From: a virus
Virus record (IMG/VR): IMGVR_UViG_3300032896_000014
Span: 1 to 22,441 of that record
Reading direction: 5' to 3' (one strand)
DNA length: 22,441 nt
The notes under the pieces were generated by a model that saw only the letters and a program-made list of their open reading frames with translations, did no database searches and was not told the DNA's origin. How positions within the stretch are numbered: position 1 is the first letter of the stretch; each line of letters begins with the position of its first letter. This document shows, one piece after another, positions 1 through 7,777 of this stretch. The position numbers and the translations under genes are program-made.

Positions 1-599
1 TTGCCGTTGATCGTTTCCGTGTAGGGCGCGGCGGCGTAGGGTGGCGCCACGCGGTGACGACCGAGGATGACCGGTATAGGCGCCCACTGCGCAGCCTGGT
101 TGCGGCTGCCGGCGATCGAATAGCTGACCTTTGGAGCTTCAAGCTTCTGGGGGTCCTGTGGCTTCGGTGCGAACAGCTTGTTCAGCAGGAACTTCGCGCC
201 GAACGACAGACCAGCGAGCAGCAGCTTGCCGAAGAACCCCATGGCCGCGACCGCTTGGCCGAAGGCTCCCACCGCGCCGATGATCGCGCCAATGATTGCC
301 GTTATCGGTTCCTGCGCCACAGGACGAAGCGCCAGCGTCGTCGAGGGCTTGAGGCGGACACGATGCCACCGATCGGCGGGGATGACTTGACCGTCGATAT
401 AGGCGACGAAGTCTCGAGCCTCGTATTTCGTCGCGACCGATGCCCGCGCCGTCGCGACGATCTCGGCGATCGTCATGCCCGCCGGCAGGCGCAACGTCTG
501 CGTCTCATGACGCATCGGATGCGTAGCGACGATCACCTTCACGTCATCGGCATGCGTCAACACCTCGCCGTCGAGGATCTTCGGAACGAGAGCGTTCAT
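1..599 (-). CDS. Tail tip / host-specificity protein (lambda J-like), 3' part beyond window
   Basis: The reading frame opens with ATG at 599 and stays open to position 1, giving about 199 residues of a longer protein cut by the window edge. It begins MNALVPKILDGE and continues with a small folded N-terminal part (to about residue 85). A strongly hydrophobic Gly/Ala/Ile-rich stretch follows (about residues 97-145, containing AIIGAIIGAVGAF and GKLLLAGLSFGAK). Then comes the segment SYSIAGSRNQAAQWAPIPVILGRHRVAPPYA, cut here as it reads SYSIAGSRNQ then WAPIPVILGRHR, which is typical of the start of central tail-tip proteins. ATG overlaps the stop of the NlpC/P60 gene by 4 bp (ATGA), so translation is coupled. 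The order NlpC/P60 hydrolase then J-like tip matches lambda K-I-J. Identification as the tip protein is good; the receptor-binding part is not visible. Confidence 0.82.
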   Translation of the reverse strand, partial: MNALVPKILDGEVLTHADDVKVIVATHPMRHETQTLRLPAGMTIAEIVATARASVATKYEARDFVAYIDGQVIPADRWHRVRLKPSTTLALRPVAQEPITAIIGAIIGAVGAFGQAVAAMGFFGKLLLAGLSFGAKFLLNKLFAPKPQDPQKLEAPKVSYSIAGSRNQAAQWAPIPVILGRHRVAPPYAAAPYTETING

Positions 600-988
600 C
601 GGCTTTCGTGCCTTAGGAAACCGAGCACGCGACGGCGCAGCCTGGGCGAATTGAGCGGCTCGATAACCGCCCCCGACTTCCGATCCGTATGCAGGACCAT
701 GTCGCCAGACGCAGCGATGCCCAGGTGGCAAGGGCGGCCCGCCAGAGCGAGCAGGACGACGTCACCGGGCTCGGGAGCGTCCACAGGTCGCCAGCAGTCC
801 TTGCCGCCGTCGATAAGGGCGCTGATCGCTTCTCGATCCTGCGTTGTGACATAGTCTTCCGAATAGCTCGGAAGGATGATGCGGAAGACGTCCTCGTAAA
901 CGATGCGCAGCAGGCCGTAGCAGTCGGCCCCGTCGCGGTCCCGGCCGCGCTCGACAAAGGGCACGCCGACATAGGCGGACAGGTTCAT
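596..988 (-). CDS. NlpC/P60 family tail hydrolase (lambda K-like)
   Basis: This 130-residue protein has the NlpC/P60 papain-like arrangement. The nucleophile is Cys23 in DGADCYGL, the catalytic His is most likely His88 in CHLGIA, and His100 in MVLH lies in the region of the third polar residue. DAPEPGDVVLL (about 70-80) is the usual strand-loop before the His. In siphophage tails this enzyme sits near the tip and cleaves peptide cross-links in peptidoglycan during DNA entry. It lies between a DUF1833 minor tail protein and the J-like tip, overlapping the first by 1 bp and the second by 4 bp. It is a single-domain version; lambda K also carries an N-terminal JAB/MPN domain, which is absent here. 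Confidence 0.88.
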   Translation of the reverse strand: MNLSAYVGVPFVERGRDRDGADCYGLLRIVYEDVFRIILPSYSEDYVTTQDREAISALIDGGKDCWRPVDAPEPGDVVLLALAGRPCHLGIAASGDMVLHTDRKSGAVIEPLNSPRLRRRVLGFLRHESR

Positions 989-1491
989 CAGAACAGCCCT
1001 GGGAAGCCGCTCGGTGCAAAGACGCCAGCGGGAAAAGGTTCATCCGTCAGACTGTCGAGTCCAAGCTCCAGCGTGAGGCTTTCGGCATCGCCACGGAAGC
1101 CACGAATATCAAACTCCGGCGTGTCGTATTCGACGTCATTTGGCGAGGACGACAGCACCACCTGGATCGAGGCAGTGCCCGGTGTCGTCACGCTGCGCGC
1201 ACGCTCGACAAGTTCCCGGCTGACGTTCTCGATCACGATGCGGGCCATGGGCGCACGCTCGCCGACATCGTCGGGTAATTGCACCGACATAGGCGCGAAC
1301 AAGTATATATGCCCATTGCTTTCCGTGCCGTAGCGCAGGGGTGTTTCCGACAGCCGTTCGGTCGGATCGCTGGACAGGCGCGCGATGCCCGGAATGTCAG
1401 GGTGCTGGAGGGTGATCAGGACAACGGGAAACTTGTCGGTCTCCTGATCATAGGACGCCTGCCGGAATGTCAGGCTCACGGTTCGGCTCAT
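988..1491 (-). CDS. DUF1833 family minor tail protein
   Basis: The 167-residue product starts MSRTVSLTFRQASYDQET and contains PVVLITLQHPDIPG and a middle segment ARIVIENVSRELVERAR, the hallmarks of the DUF1833 phage family as I recall it. These proteins sit in the lambda L position, between the tape measure/M-like protein and the NlpC/P60 hydrolase, and are thought to build the tail tip collar. Start ATG overlaps the stop of the upstream gene by 4 bp (ATGA at 1488-1491). No signal peptide or membrane segment is seen. Function beyond a structural tail-tip role is not known. Confidence 0.82.
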   Translation of the reverse strand: MSRTVSLTFRQASYDQETDKFPVVLITLQHPDIPGIARLSSDPTERLSETPLRYGTESNGHIYLFAPMSVQLPDDVGERAPMARIVIENVSRELVERARSVTTPGTASIQVVLSSSPNDVEYDTPEFDIRGFRGDAESLTLELGLDSLTDEPFPAGVFAPSGFPGLF

Positions 1492-1844
1492 GGCAGCACC
1501 TCAAGATCGAGCGTCACCGAGTAGTTGTCTGCGCCGAGCGGTGACCATGACGGCAGCGAGCCGGCGAACCGGACAAGCATCGTCGAGCCGTCGATCGGGT
1601 CCGGCATTTCAAAGGGCAGGCTGCCGCCTATGAGCGTCGCCTGAACGAAGTCGCGCAGATCGGCGAGCTGATCGCCGTCCATGATCATGCGACCCCTCAG
1701 AGGGCGAGGCGCTGCCGTCGAGCGCGGCCGCACCTTTGCAGGTCCGGTTTCCATCGGCGAGATGAGGCGGTTGTCGCCCATCGCATCCGAATAGCCGTCC
1801 ATCTGCCAATAGTCGGGCAGGGACGCGGGCCAAGCATCAGCCAT
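1488..1844 (-). CDS. Minor tail protein (lambda M-like position)
   Basis: A 118-residue protein beginning MADAWPASLPDYWQMDGYSD. The motif WPxxLPDYWQxDGY followed by a Pro/Arg-rich middle (TGPAKVRPRSTAAPRPLRG) is common in small siphophage tail-tip proteins encoded just after the tape measure gene. It begins one base after the tape measure stop and overlaps the DUF1833 gene by 4 bp, so it belongs to the tail-tip cluster. By position it would cap the tape measure protein at the distal end of the tail. I recognise the pattern but cannot assign a named family with certainty. Confidence 0.75.
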   Translation of the reverse strand: MADAWPASLPDYWQMDGYSDAMGDNRLISPMETGPAKVRPRSTAAPRPLRGRMIMDGDQLADLRDFVQATLIGGSLPFEMPDPIDGSTMLVRFAGSLPSWSPLGADNYSVTLDLEVLP

Positions 1845-1845
1845 C

Positions 1846-4800
1846 CTATCGACCCTTCAGCGCGCCAGTCGTGCGCAGCGCCCGGTTTGCGGCCGTGCCA
1901 CGGTTGCTCAGTTTGTCGGCGATCATCTGATCGATGATGACGTCCAGCTCGACAGTGCCCTCAGGCCCCTGCCGTTCCTGCGTGCGGACCTGAGCGCCGG
2001 CATTGTTGATCACGTTCAGGGTGACGCGCGCGCCGCCGCCATGCATCGCCACGCCGAGCCCACCGTCCGGCCCTCGACGAAGCGGCATGATTGCTTCCGG
2101 CCCGGCCTCGCCCATGAGGCCGACGCCCTGGGCAAAAGGGAAGATGGTCGGACGGTTGACGATGCCGCCTTGTGCGAACGGGATAAGCCCGCGATCGAAC
2201 ACACCACCCTTCGCAAAGAGTCCCCAACTGCCCGAGATGATGTCCAACGTCGCGGCCGGCGAGATCGCGTTCATGAAGCTGAACGCCCCACCGATTCCGC
2301 CGAAGCTGCCGATAAGGCCCTGAAACCAGTTCGAGCCGCCGCCCATGGGGTTCGCCAGAAACTGCTGCATGCCCTGGCTGAAATTCGACATGCCGGCCGA
2401 CATCTGACTGACTGAGCCCGCGGCACGGGAAGCGCTTACACCGGTTTGACCGAGCCCACTGGCCGCCTGCTTTGCCGTGTTGGTGACGCGATCAACCGAG
2501 CCGCCGAACTTGCCCAGCGCTTCCTCTGCACCGCGCAGGCGGCCAGTGAAGTTATGCGCGGCCTCAGGGTTGTCTTCGCTCCACCCGAGCGGGCGTTCAA
2601 AACCAGCAAATGCCGCCGTGGCCCCGCGAACGTCTCTCGATGCCAGCAGGCGATCGAAAGCCGGGCGTTCAGAGGATTGCAGTTCCTTCCAGGCGAGATT
2701 GAGCTGAGCATTCGTATCGCCCAGCATGTGAGCGCCACCGCCGCGGTTGCTCCAGTGCTGGAACAGTCCGAATGCCTTGCCAGCGTCGCCAACGGCGCTC
2801 GGGTTGAACGCGGACTCGGCGCTGATATTGCCCATGATGCCCGCGATCTGATGCGGGGCAAGGCCCTTGCCGGCGAAGAAATTCCAGACCTGCCCCTCGA
2901 CGCCGCCGGCGCTGGTGAGCCCGGCAGCCACGTTGCTGTTTGCAGGTGAGAAGATGCGTGAGACGTTCGAGCCAGCGCCGCCCAGGAACTCTGTCAGAGT
3001 CGTGTTCGCTTTGAAGCTGGACGCCGCCGACGCCCCGCCGTTGAACAATTGGCCGATCCATCCGCCAACAGACGCGCCGCTGCCTGCTGCCGGCGCAGTG
3101 CCAAAGAATGCGGCGAAGGGACCTTGTCCGAGCAACAGTGCCTGGAGCACGGCATCCGCCAGCGCAGAGACAACACGGCGTAGCGCACGCTCGGCGCCAT
3201 CGGCCCCGGATGCGAGATCGTCGAGCACGCCCATTGCCAGCCCACCGAAGAACTCGGCGCGCTCGTTTACTTCGTCCTGCTGCCGGGCGAGATCGGCAAG
3301 GCGCAGCTTGTATTCGGTGATCTGCTCAGCATTGGCGCGCAGCGCATTGGCTTCCTCACCATGCAGGTCGATACCCATGCGGCGGATATCCTGCTCCACC
3401 TGCATCTGAGAGACGGCACGGGCGCGGGCCGCATCCGTCTGTCCGATCACACTGGCCTCGAGCCTGAGCGCGTCGATCTGTTCGAGCTGTGTCTTCAGCA
3501 TCTCCCGTGCGCGGTCGACGCGCGGGTCTGCCTCCATCTCGATCAATGGGCGCGGCGTCGGCGTCGGTATGCCGATCGATTCACGCTCCAATTGCTCGCG
3601 CTGTCGGCGGTACTCTTCGATTTGCTGTAATGTCTGGAACGGCGTGCTGTAGAAGCCGCCGAGAGGATCTAGCCCTGGCAGGACGGAACGCTGATTGAGA
3701 AGCTGCCCTCCGAGAATACTTGCCCCTTCCTGAAGGAACTGTGCTTCCGTCCGCAATTCGCCGGCACGTTTTGCCGCTGAACCAAGCTGTTGAGCGAGTT
3801 CTTCGAACTGGTCGGCATAGTCCTGGATGACCGGAATGCCGGTCTGCTCCATCAGTTTGTTCAGTTCGCTCTGGACGCGCTGCGCGTCTTCGGCCGTCGC
3901 TGTGCTCGCTGCGATCTTGCTGTCGAGTATGTCGTATGCGTCCTGCAATGGCACGAGCAGGCTTTTGTTGGCTCCCTCGGCCGCGCGGAGCTGTTCGATC
4001 AGTGTTGCAAAGTCGATGGATAGATCGCCGCGGCCGCCTCGCGCATCGTCGTATTGCTCGCGGGCGAGATTGTTGCCGACGGCAAGGCGGTCCTGAATAT
4101 CTTTCTGCCGCTGGAGCTCATCGTTGTAGTCGCGCAGCTTGGGCATAGCATCGCCCCAGCGCGCGGCGACCCGCGCAATGAGTTCTGCTTGCTCCTTTAG
4201 AGCCGTTTCCGATTCGTCGGCCGCCTCACCCCATGAGGCGAAATACTGGATGGCTGCGGCCGCCGCACCGGTCAACCCGACCGCGATGATGCTAACCGGA
4301 CTGACGAGTCCGAGCAGGGCAGCGCCGAGCGCGCGGGCAGCGCCGGCCGCACCGAGAGGTCCCAGTGCTCCGGCAAGCTGTGTGCCCTGCTGGACGGCCG
4401 TCACAAGCGGCGCCTGGCCGGCCATCGCCATCATGCCGATGTCCTGGAGTTGGAACATCGCATTTTGCGCAACGAAACGGTTGTTGTCGTTGGCGATCGA
4501 CGGCGTATCGTTCAGGCGAATTTGCGCCTGCCTGACGCGCTCGATGTCGGCGATCTGCCGGCTGCGCAATGCCTCGATCTGGGCGGTGGCATTGACCTGC
4601 GTGGTGACGCCGAGCATGACCGCCTTGTCGACCAAGGCGAGCGCCCGCGTCATTTCCCGCTCAGCGGCGAGCTGAGCCTTGACGACAGGATCGATCGCTC
4701 CGCGCAGCCGATCATAGGCTCGCGTGACCCGATCAACGCTCGTCGGTATCTCGTCGAATACCTTGCCGGCTGAACGGCGCAGCTCTTCCGCCTTGGCGTG

Positions 4801-4890
4801 CGCGCCGTCCATTGCCCGCTCATACGCGGCCAGGCCAGCCTGAGCGCCACGGGCGTCGACTGTGAGTTCAGTTACCGCTGCTGCTGCCAT
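1846..4890 (-). CDS. Tail tape measure protein with embedded tail lysozyme domain
   Basis: The largest ORF in the window, 1014 residues, in the tape measure position after the tail assembly chaperones. It has an alpha-helical, Glu/Ala/Arg-rich N-terminus (1-130), a hydrophobic Ala/Gly/Leu/Val block around 165-225 (GAALLGLVSPVSIIAVGL), long coiled-coil stretches (about 330-560), and a Gly/Phe-rich C-terminus with FAKGGVFDRGLIPFAQGG and VGLMGEAGPEAIMPL, typical of tape measure C-termini. Residues about 660-795 form a phage tail lysozyme-like domain: VWNFFAGKGL, IAGIMGNISAESAFNP with the probable catalytic Glu, and KAFGLFQHW. The protein sets tail length and its lysozyme part probably opens the cell wall. 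By the usual 0.15 nm per residue rule the tail would be about 150 nm. Confidence 0.93.
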   Translation of the reverse strand: MAAAAVTELTVDARGAQAGLAAYERAMDGAHAKAEELRRSAGKVFDEIPTSVDRVTRAYDRLRGAIDPVVKAQLAAEREMTRALALVDKAVMLGVTTQVNATAQIEALRSRQIADIERVRQAQIRLNDTPSIANDNNRFVAQNAMFQLQDIGMMAMAGQAPLVTAVQQGTQLAGALGPLGAAGAARALGAALLGLVSPVSIIAVGLTGAAAAAIQYFASWGEAADESETALKEQAELIARVAARWGDAMPKLRDYNDELQRQKDIQDRLAVGNNLAREQYDDARGGRGDLSIDFATLIEQLRAAEGANKSLLVPLQDAYDILDSKIAASTATAEDAQRVQSELNKLMEQTGIPVIQDYADQFEELAQQLGSAAKRAGELRTEAQFLQEGASILGGQLLNQRSVLPGLDPLGGFYSTPFQTLQQIEEYRRQREQLERESIGIPTPTPRPLIEMEADPRVDRAREMLKTQLEQIDALRLEASVIGQTDAARARAVSQMQVEQDIRRMGIDLHGEEANALRANAEQITEYKLRLADLARQQDEVNERAEFFGGLAMGVLDDLASGADGAERALRRVVSALADAVLQALLLGQGPFAAFFGTAPAAGSGASVGGWIGQLFNGGASAASSFKANTTLTEFLGGAGSNVSRIFSPANSNVAAGLTSAGGVEGQVWNFFAGKGLAPHQIAGIMGNISAESAFNPSAVGDAGKAFGLFQHWSNRGGGAHMLGDTNAQLNLAWKELQSSERPAFDRLLASRDVRGATAAFAGFERPLGWSEDNPEAAHNFTGRLRGAEEALGKFGGSVDRVTNTAKQAASGLGQTGVSASRAAGSVSQMSAGMSNFSQGMQQFLANPMGGGSNWFQGLIGSFGGIGGAFSFMNAISPAATLDIISGSWGLFAKGGVFDRGLIPFAQGGIVNRPTIFPFAQGVGLMGEAGPEAIMPLRRGPDGGLGVAMHGGGARVTLNVINNAGAQVRTQERQGPEGTVELDVIIDQMIADKLSNRGTAANRALRTTGALKGR

Positions 4891-5260
4891 CTGTCTTTTC
4901 GCCCTCTCGGGGCTTGCCGTGCTCGGCGAGGAAGATCACGTCGAGCCGTTCGATCATCTCGATCTCCCAGGGCGTGAACCGAAACCCGGTCACGCGCTGG
5001 AAAGCGTCGATGTCGGAATAACTGATGAAGCCGAGACCGAACCCGTTCGTCGATCGCCTGTTCGAGAGGCGGACGAACTTGTTCCACAGGTAGACCGCAT
5101 GCCGCGGGAGAGGCGGCAGCGCGAGTTCGGCTTCAAGTTCCTCGCGCCGCTTGTCGGTCCGCGCTCGGTCGCGCAGACCTTCGATGTTCTTTCGATCTTC
5201 GGCGCTCAGCGAAAAGTACGCCCTCGCGTGAGCCTCTAGGCCGTCTGCGAGGGTTTCGTA
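4868..5260 (-). CDS. Tail assembly chaperone T extension, reached by -1 frameshift from G
   Basis: Reading the minus strand in the -1 frame relative to the upstream chaperone gives an open frame of 130 codons to the TGA at 4868. It lacks any ATG, GTG or TTG near its upstream end, so it cannot start by itself in a normal way. The translation is clearly protein-like: YETLADGLEAHARAYFSLSA, then LWNKFVRLSNRR, then ISYSDIDAFQRVTGF, then PWEIEMIERLDVIFL. The last segment resembles tail assembly chaperone C-terminal (T) parts. The switch from the G frame probably occurs at the TTTT run at 5260-5263, so the fusion reads ...DERSF then YETLADGL, 5682 down to 4868. There is no canonical X XXY YYZ heptamer, so the exact slip site is uncertain. 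It overlaps the tape measure start by 23 bp. Confidence 0.75.
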   Translation of the reverse strand, partial: YETLADGLEAHARAYFSLSAEDRKNIEGLRDRARTDKRREELEAELALPPLPRHAVYLWNKFVRLSNRRSTNGFGLGFISYSDIDAFQRVTGFRFTPWEIEMIERLDVIFLAEHGKPREGEKTDGSSSGN

Positions 5261-5682
5261 AAAGACCGCTCGTCGCCGATCACGTCGATCAACTGCGCAA
5301 CGACCCAGCCCATTTTCGCGTGGCCGAGAACCTTGGTCGCGTTCTCGTCCGAGTAGGCGAGCGGCTCAGGCGAGATGAAGTCGATCTTGACCGGCGTCCA
5401 GCCGATCACGCGGCTGCATACCCATGCGATGTTATCGCGGCGCTGCTCTTCCGGGTCCCGCTCGTCGGGCTTGATCTTGCGGCCGTTCAGTTGCTGCGCC
5501 TCGATCGCGGCCTGGCGTTTTGCGCCCTTGCGCGCGGACTCGTTCACCCATGCCTGGGCCTTCGGGTGATCCACATAGGCGATGTCGATTTTCCAGCCGC
5601 TGCCGATCTGCGTGCCGGGCTTCAAAACCTCGTAGGTGATGCTGTCCAACGGGACAATTGCACCGATGTCGGTGACTTCCAT
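5236..5682 (-). CDS. Tail assembly chaperone G-like protein
   Basis: A 148-residue protein starting MEVTDIGAIVPLDSITYEVL. I chose the ATG at 5682 because AAGGAA lies about 8 bases upstream and because the longer frame, back to 5934, only reads through the previous gene in another frame with Arg-rich nonsense. The sequence contains ITYEVLKPGTQIGSGWKI, a Lys/Arg-rich helix (SARKGAKRQAAIEAQQLNGRK) given here as its parts SARKGAKRQ and AAIEAQQLN, and a C-terminus ending KPSQTA. It lies between tail tube and tape measure, the lambda G position; such chaperones coat the tape measure protein while the tail tube polymerises. A second frame continues from its 3' end (T extension). Confidence 0.78.
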   Translation of the reverse strand: MEVTDIGAIVPLDSITYEVLKPGTQIGSGWKIDIAYVDHPKAQAWVNESARKGAKRQAAIEAQQLNGRKIKPDERDPEEQRRDNIAWVCSRVIGWTPVKIDFISPEPLAYSDENATKVLGHAKMGWVVAQLIDVIGDERSFTKPSQTA

Positions 5683-5710
5683 GGCCGTGTTCCTTTTGCC
5701 GGAAAGGTGG

Positions 5711-5736
5711 GGCGGCGGGACCGGCATCCCGCCGCC
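5711..5736 (-). terminator. Strong hairpin between small tail gene and chaperone G
   Basis: GGCGGCGGGA (5711-5720) and TCCCGCCGCC (5727-5736) form a perfect 10-bp stem with a 6-base loop. On the minus strand it is followed by CCACCTTTCC, a weak T-tract, so it may be an attenuator or a processing/stability structure rather than a full terminator. A separate perfect 12-bp palindrome, TTCTGCGCAGAA, lies just before it on the minus strand (5741-5752). The position, after the tail tube gene and before chaperone and tape measure, would reduce expression of the low-copy proteins. Confidence 0.55.
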
Positions 5737-5783
5737 TTTCTTCTGCGCAGAAGCGCTACCCACTGCCGGGCGGGGTTCGATCG

Positions 5784-6035
5784 TCACTTGGCTTTCGCCA
5801 CGACCTTGTCGACGGCCTTCTGGGCTGCCGAGCCGGCCTTGTCGACCGTCGAGGAATCGACGTTTCCAGCCACCGCCACGGTCACCGATGCCTTTGCCGT
5901 CTCGCTGACAGGAATGGCATCGAGGTCGCGCCAATTGGCCGGGAGCGTGGTGCGATAGCCGGCCTTCTCAGCCTCACCGATCGCTGACTTGAGTGCGGAA
6001 GCTGCCTCCCGCACTGCCTTCTCATGGTTTTTCAT
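5784..6035 (-). CDS. Small Ala/Lys-rich protein after the tail tube gene
   Basis: An 83-residue protein beginning MKNHEKAVREAASALKSAI and ending in an Ala/Lys-rich tail (AAQKAVDKVVAKAK). The start has a good ribosome binding site (AAAGGA about 8 bases upstream of ATG at 6035) and the gene lies 18 bp after the tail tube stop. The N-terminal half is a predicted amphipathic helix; ANWRDLDAIPV may be a short ordered segment. I do not recognise a family. Its place, between tail tube and tail assembly chaperone, suggests a small tail accessory protein. No cysteine and no membrane segment are present. Confidence 0.65.
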   Translation of the reverse strand: MKNHEKAVREAASALKSAIGEAEKAGYRTTLPANWRDLDAIPVSETAKASVTVAVAGNVDSSTVDKAGSAAQKAVDKVVAKAK

Positions 6036-6053
6036 TGGGGGGTCCTTTCCCGG

Positions 6054-7295
6054 TTACGATGCGTTGCTCACCTGGAGCTTCACCATGCAGGGATCGAACG
6101 CGCCGCCAGCGCCGTCGATGCCCACAAGTGCAGGCGGGATCGAGATCGACTGCGTGCGCGGCCCGCCTTCCTTGGCGAGCGCGGACTTGTCGACCGAGCC
6201 CAGGGTGAAATTCGGCACGAAGAGCGAGAAAAAGTCCGCAGGCGCCGTCTCGTTCTCAGAGGCCATGACATGCAGCGATAGCGGCGTCTCTGCGATGAAG
6301 TCGGCCACGGCGAGCAGGTCCTTGCGCAGCATGGACAAATTCATCGAGACCATCATCGAGCCATTGAAGACGTCGGCGACGAATTTCGACGCCGAGCCGA
6401 AGGTGTCCGGCGCGGACGGACGGATATCGACCGTGATGTCGAGTGACGTCAGGTCGACAATGTCCGTCGTTCCCATGCGGATCGCCGCCTCGACGACAGC
6501 GAGCGGAACGCTCGTCGTGGTGCTCGGCGTGGTGAAGTGCGGGGACGAGCCAGAGGCTGCTGCATCGAACTGGCCGGTTCCGACCCAACTGGTGTCCAGC
6601 ATGATATTGCTGTTCGGCTGCATCGAGAGGCGGAATGAGCCCCAACTGCAGTCGGTGAACAGTTCCGACCGGTCCAGATCATATTCATGCTCTTCGATCG
6701 TGAAGTAGCGCTTCACCAGCGAGCCGGCAGCCGGATTGATCAGCACGCGGCCGGGGCGGGTGATCGTGAAGGCGGTATCGGCGACCGCGTTCAGGGTGAG
6801 CGTCTCGGCTACGGTGATCGTCGTGGCGGTCAGCCCGGTGATGCGCAGGTTGCGGCTGTTGTTGCCCGCCGTCGAATGGCCGGTGAGGCGGATGACGTCG
6901 CCGACACGCAGGCCGACGGTGATCCATGAACCGGTGTTGCCGACGATCGTGCTGGCCGTCGTCGTGATCTCGGTCGGACCGCCAGACGTCGCTTCGGTGA
7001 TCGCGAGATCGGCAGAGCCGAACGTGCCACGCATGACAGCTTCGAAAATGTCATCGAAGGTGCCCATGGACAGTTCGCTGGTATAGTTGCCGTTCGAGCG
7101 CTGCAAACCGTGACGGCCGCGCGTCGACATGCCGTCCCGGCGAACTTCCCGGCTCTCGATAGCGGCCTTGGACATGCGACCGCCCTGGCCGCCAGTCTGC
7201 CGCAAAACCTTGGCCCCCGAGCCGTTCGCCTGGGTGCCTTTCGCGGACTGCACTTTGAACGCCGCGAAGCCGTTCCACTGTTCCGAGTATGCCAT
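6054..7295 (-). CDS. Major tail (tube) protein
   Basis: A 413-residue protein starting MAYSEQWNGFAAFKVQSAKG. The N-terminus (GFAAFKVQSAKGTQA, then SREVRRDGMSTRGRHGLQRSNGNYTSELS, here split as REVRRDGM and GNYTSELS) is typical of siphophage tail tube proteins that receive a long C-terminal extension. Thr/Ser/Val-rich beta regions fill 100-340, including an inserted stretch around 95-190 rich in threonine (ITTTASTIVGNTGSW, ITGLTATTITVAETL) that could be an Ig-like or decoration domain. It lies between the tail terminator and tail assembly chaperone, the standard tail tube position. It should be among the most abundant virion proteins. Confidence 0.88.
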   Translation of the reverse strand: MAYSEQWNGFAAFKVQSAKGTQANGSGAKVLRQTGGQGGRMSKAAIESREVRRDGMSTRGRHGLQRSNGNYTSELSMGTFDDIFEAVMRGTFGSADLAITEATSGGPTEITTTASTIVGNTGSWITVGLRVGDVIRLTGHSTAGNNSRNLRITGLTATTITVAETLTLNAVADTAFTITRPGRVLINPAAGSLVKRYFTIEEHEYDLDRSELFTDCSWGSFRLSMQPNSNIMLDTSWVGTGQFDAAASGSSPHFTTPSTTTSVPLAVVEAAIRMGTTDIVDLTSLDITVDIRPSAPDTFGSASKFVADVFNGSMMVSMNLSMLRKDLLAVADFIAETPLSLHVMASENETAPADFFSLFVPNFTLGSVDKSALAKEGGPRTQSISIPPALVGIDGAGGAFDPCMVKLQVSNAS

Positions 7296-7320
7296 TGTCT
7301 GGGCTCCTTACTTTTGCGGG

Positions 7321-7773
7321 TCAGCCGCGGTGCCAGTAGGTGAAGTCGACGGCCAGGGTGACGCGAAACCAGTTCCCGTCGTCGTCCGATGTCGCGCCGC
7401 CGTCGACCTGGGGATTCAGCGTTCGGACATATGAGCCGAGCCCGTCGTCGTAGAACTTCGCTGCTCGGAAGAGTTCGCCGATCGTGACGGCGTATTGCTG
7501 CGCCTGGGCGAGGCCAGACCCGACAGGGACAAAGACGTGCACGTAGATCATGCCGTCATAGCGCCAGCCCCGCTGTCCGACCGTGCCGAACGTCCATAGC
7601 CTGCTGCCGAGTCCGGCCACCTCCAGATGAACCCATGGCTGTAGAACGCTGTCGCCATCCACCGGGGGCCACGGCTGAGCCGGGGTTTCGTTCTGGAACG
7701 ATATCCTCGTCGTGAGCCAATTCGTTTCGAGCCGCGAACGGATCGCAGCAACGGCGCCAGCGTAGTCGGCCAT
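7321..7773 (-). CDS. Tail terminator-like protein (DUF4128-like)
   Basis: A 150-residue protein starting MADYAGAVAAIRSRLETNW. I use the ATG at 7773: it follows the stop of the upstream gene by 4 bases, and the longer frame up to 7836 encodes only an Arg/Cys-rich stretch inside the previous gene. The pattern is AIRSRLETNW...TRISFQNE at the N-terminus, PWVHLEVAG, and a C-terminal strand ending FRVTLAVDFTYW. It matches the small tail terminator proteins found between the HK97 gp10-like gene and the tail tube gene. Such a protein caps the tail tube and joins it to the head connector. Family assignment rests on pattern and position. Confidence 0.78.
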   Translation of the reverse strand: MADYAGAVAAIRSRLETNWLTTRISFQNETPAQPWPPVDGDSVLQPWVHLEVAGLGSRLWTFGTVGQRGWRYDGMIYVHVFVPVGSGLAQAQQYAVTIGELFRAAKFYDDGLGSYVRTLNPQVDGGATSDDDGNWFRVTLAVDFTYWHRG

Positions 7774-7777
7774 GGTC

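Noticed and set aside
5683-5934. N-terminal extension of tail chaperone G
   Set aside because: It crosses a strong hairpin and the previous gene in another frame; ATG at 5682 has a ribosome binding site.
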